A stretch of 5,667 nucleotides of DNA from assembly GCA_903887095.1 (NCBI GenBank), contig CAISOQ010000132.1:1-5667 (forward strand). Direction: 5' to 3'. Shown here piece by piece: positions 4,177 to 5,667 of the stretch. The translations under genes and the position numbers were made by a program. Each line of letters starts with the position of its first letter. Position 1 is the stretch's first letter. This stretch comes from an uncultured Flavobacteriia bacterium (GTDB taxonomy: Bacteria; Bacteroidota; Bacteroidia; Flavobacteriales_D; Crocinitomicaceae). The notes beneath the pieces are model-generated. The model was not told where the DNA came from. It was given only the letters and a program-made list of their open reading frames with translations, and did no database searches.

Positions 4177-5667
4177 ATGCGTAATCTTCTATTAAGCAGT
4201 GTTTTATTGTTTGGTTTTCAGTCTTTTGCTCAGATAACCTTCCCTTGGAGTGGAACGTATGGTGGAGCAGGTGCTAGCAGAACATACACAACTACGGTAT
4301 CAGGTGTTACAATGTCTGCAACCATTGTAAACTCTGAAAATGTTTGGCAGGATGGATCTCCGGTTTGGTTTCCAACAGGGTCGGCTGTAGCGTTAAGTGG
4401 ATGTGCCGGAATAAGTGCTGCGAATCAAGGAATGTTACTTTCTACGAATTGGACTACAAATACTACAAAAACAATTACCACTACTATTACATTTAGTACA
4501 CCTATTAAAGGTGCCGTAAATTTTAGACTTTATGATATAAATGATGATGGTTTTGGCTCATGGGAAGATAAAATTGTTATCACTGGAACTAATGCAGCTA
4601 GTGCTGCCGTTAATGTTTTTAATGTTGGAACAGCTTGTGTATCTACTGGCGGTAGTGTCAGTGGTTCGGGTACAACAACTTTAACATATAATTCAGGAAT
4701 CTCATCAGCTTGTACCTGTTGGGGTAATAACGAGGTCAATGTCGGAACTTCAGCCGATTGTATTAAAACAATAACCATATTATACAAATCAAATGTCTCG
4801 CCAACTAATTATAATAATCCAAAACAATATGTTGTTATTTCCAATCTTGTAGCATCGAATGCAACCACAGTATCAGCTCCGTCAGGTATAACAGGAACAA
4901 CTTCCATTTGTTCTGGCGGTAGTACAACTTTAACTGCTACAGGAGGAAATGCCTCTTCTCAATGGTATACGGGGTCTTGTAGTGGTACACTCGTGGGTAC
5001 AGGAGCAAGTTTGACTGTGAGTCCTGCCGTGAGTACAATCTATTATGTTGCAAATTCCAATGGTTGTGGTATAAGTTCATGTGTAAATACAACTGTCAAT
5101 GTTTCAGCAGCACCAAATGCAGGAACGGACGGTTCAACATCAGTCTGCGAAACGAGTGGATCAGCTGTTGACCTGTTTTCATTGATTACGGGCGAAGACG
5201 CAGGCGGAACATGGACGAGATTAACAGGAAGTGGAGGCACGTTCAATGCAGGGGCAGGAACATTTACCCCAGCTGCAGGAGCCACAACAAGTACTTTTCA
5301 ATACACAGTTTCTGGAACTTCGCCTTGTTCAAATGATGTGAGTGTTGCAACAGTTACAATAACCTCTGCTCCAAACGCAGGAACGAACGGTACTGTCAAT
5401 TTTTGTTCAAATGGTTCATCTGGGAATTTATTTACATCACTAGGAGGAAGTCCATCTTCATCTGGTGCATGGTCGGGACCATCTGCACTAACGGGAGGAA
5501 ATTTGGGAACATACAATCCTGTGACAATGAATCCAGGAACATACACCTATACCGTAACTGGGAGTGGTGGTTGCGCAAATGCAACAGCAACAGTCTCAGT
5601 AAGCGAATCAGCAGCACCAAATGCAGGAACAGATGGTTCAACATCAGTCTGCGAAACGAGTGGATCA
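4177..5667 (+). CDS. Large secreted repeat adhesin-like protein, probable T9SS substrate (3' truncated)
   Basis: The frame is open from the ATG at 4177 to the right edge, giving 497 codons with no stop. I place the start here because it opens into a signal peptide: MRNLLLSSVLLFGFQSFAQ, cleavage likely before or near Gln19. Residues about 20-228 form a Thr/Ser/Gly-rich, probably beta-sandwich domain with an EF-hand-like loop (DINDDGFGSWED, 120-131) and five Cys (76, 154, 179, 181, 195). Residues about 232-308 look like an Ig-like domain of the type found in CHU_C-associated proteins (ICSGGSTTLTATGG, QWYTGSC, STIYYVANSNGCG). From 310 onward come repeats with an APNAGT(D/N)G opening and two Cys each. 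The protein is presumably Sec-exported and, by analogy, ends in a T9SS sorting domain beyond the window. Role in adhesion or gliding is inferred from architecture; no enzyme motif is visible. Confidence 0.9.
   Translation, partial: MRNLLLSSVLLFGFQSFAQITFPWSGTYGGAGASRTYTTTVSGVTMSATIVNSENVWQDGSPVWFPTGSAVALSGCAGISAANQGMLLSTNWTTNTTKTITTTITFSTPIKGAVNFRLYDINDDGFGSWEDKIVITGTNAASAAVNVFNVGTACVSTGGSVSGSGTTTLTYNSGISSACTCWGNNEVNVGTSADCIKTITILYKSNVSPTNYNNPKQYVVISNLVASNATTVSAPSGITGTTSICSGGSTTLTATGGNASSQWYTGSCSGTLVGTGASLTVSPAVSTIYYVANSNGCGISSCVNTTVNVSAAPNAGTDGSTSVCETSGSAVDLFSLITGEDAGGTWTRLTGSGGTFNAGAGTFTPAAGATTSTFQYTVSGTSPCSNDVSVATVTITSAPNAGTNGTVNFCSNGSSGNLFTSLGGSPSSSGAWSGPSALTGGNLGTYNPVTMNPGTYTYTVTGSGGCANATATVSVSESAAPNAGTDGSTSVCETSGS
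5104..5361 (+). repeat. Adhesin repeat unit 1 (type A, 86 residues)
   Basis: This unit covers residues 310-395 of the adhesin. It opens with SAAPNAGTDGSTSVCETSGS, continues through AVDLFSLITGEDAGGTW and ends TFQYTVSGTSPCSNDVSVAT plus a final strand. Cys324 and Cys384, about 60 residues apart, could form a disulfide within the unit. This style of repeat is common in flavobacterial surface proteins, judged from memory of the family. Confidence 0.85.
5362..5607 (+). repeat. Adhesin repeat unit 2 (type B, 82 residues)
   Basis: This unit covers residues 396-477. It shares the APNAGTNG opening, the NLF segment, the G-W core and the TYTYTVTGSGGCANATATV ending with unit 1, but is clearly diverged from it (CSNGSSGNLFTSLGG in place of CETSGSAVDLFSLITG). 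It keeps the two-Cys pattern (Cys410 and Cys466). It separates two almost identical type A openings. Confidence 0.8.
5608..5667 (+). repeat. Adhesin repeat unit 3 (type A, start only), near-identical to 5104-5163
   Basis: These 60 bases match 5104-5163 at 58 of 60 positions, exactly 504 bases (168 codons) downstream. Both differences are third-position and silent (ACG GAC becomes ACA GAT), so all 20 encoded residues are the same. The window ends inside this copy, so the length of the full duplicated segment cannot be seen. Confidence 0.93.

Noticed and set aside
4530..5644. Several long minus-strand open frames inside the right-hand adhesin
   Set aside because: The plus frame from 4177 is continuous for 497 codons with a signal peptide and recognisable repeats. 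The antisense frames encode low-complexity Pro/Val/Ala-rich or Leu/His-rich sequence expected from reading Thr/Gly/Ser-rich repeats backwards.
1..5667. The two window ends being one continuous adhesin gene on a circular molecule
   Set aside because: The right-hand frame ends on a complete codon at 5667 while the left-hand frame starts at position 2, so joining the ends shifts the frame. The left end also lacks the continuation expected of a type A repeat.
5104..5667. CRISPR-like or mobile repeat
   Set aside because: The repeat keeps frame, differs only at silent sites and encodes part of a surface-protein domain, so it is a protein-domain repeat. There are no short regular spacers, terminal inverted repeats or transposase.

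Overview
The window looks like chromosomal DNA from a Bacteroidota member, most likely a Flavobacteriia-like organism. The evidence is a type IX secretion (T9SS) type B sorting domain at the left end, a second large repeat-bearing cell-surface protein at the right end, a TAnnTTTG-type promoter element upstream of pepT, no obvious Shine-Dalgarno sequences, and an AT-rich composition. I see no phage, insertion sequence, CRISPR array, tRNA or rRNA.

Layout: (1) Positions 2-388, plus strand, hold the last 128 codons of a secreted adhesin-like protein ending in a T9SS type B C-terminal domain. (2) Positions 391-4002, minus strand, hold a compact four-gene housekeeping operon. In transcription order it runs pepT (peptidase T), holA (DNA polymerase III delta subunit), rsmE (16S rRNA m3U1498 methyltransferase) and an exported DUF4159 protein. 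The first three genes are joined by one-base TAATG stop/start overlaps, and the fourth begins 8 bases after rsmE stops. (3) Positions 4003-4176 are a 174-base divergent intergenic region with a good candidate pepT promoter and two predicted hairpins, one followed by six T. (4) Positions 4177-5667, plus strand, hold the first 497 codons of a large surface protein that runs off the window: signal peptide, N-terminal beta-rich domain, Ig-like domain, then tandem repeats of about 82-86 residues.

How they work together: the operon genes act in peptide breakdown, replication-clamp loading and ribosome modification, and share no pathway; tight packing suggests co-transcription. The two flanking plus-strand genes encode surface proteins of one broad architectural class. 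The left one is seen only at its C-terminus and the right one only at its N-terminus, so they must be two different genes.

I found no convincing novel multi-gene system. The points most worth a second look are the almost identical 60-base repeats in the right-hand adhesin (with the window ending inside the second copy), the structured region upstream of that gene, the EF-hand-like loop in its N-terminal domain, and the conserved, exported DUF4159 protein of unknown function.
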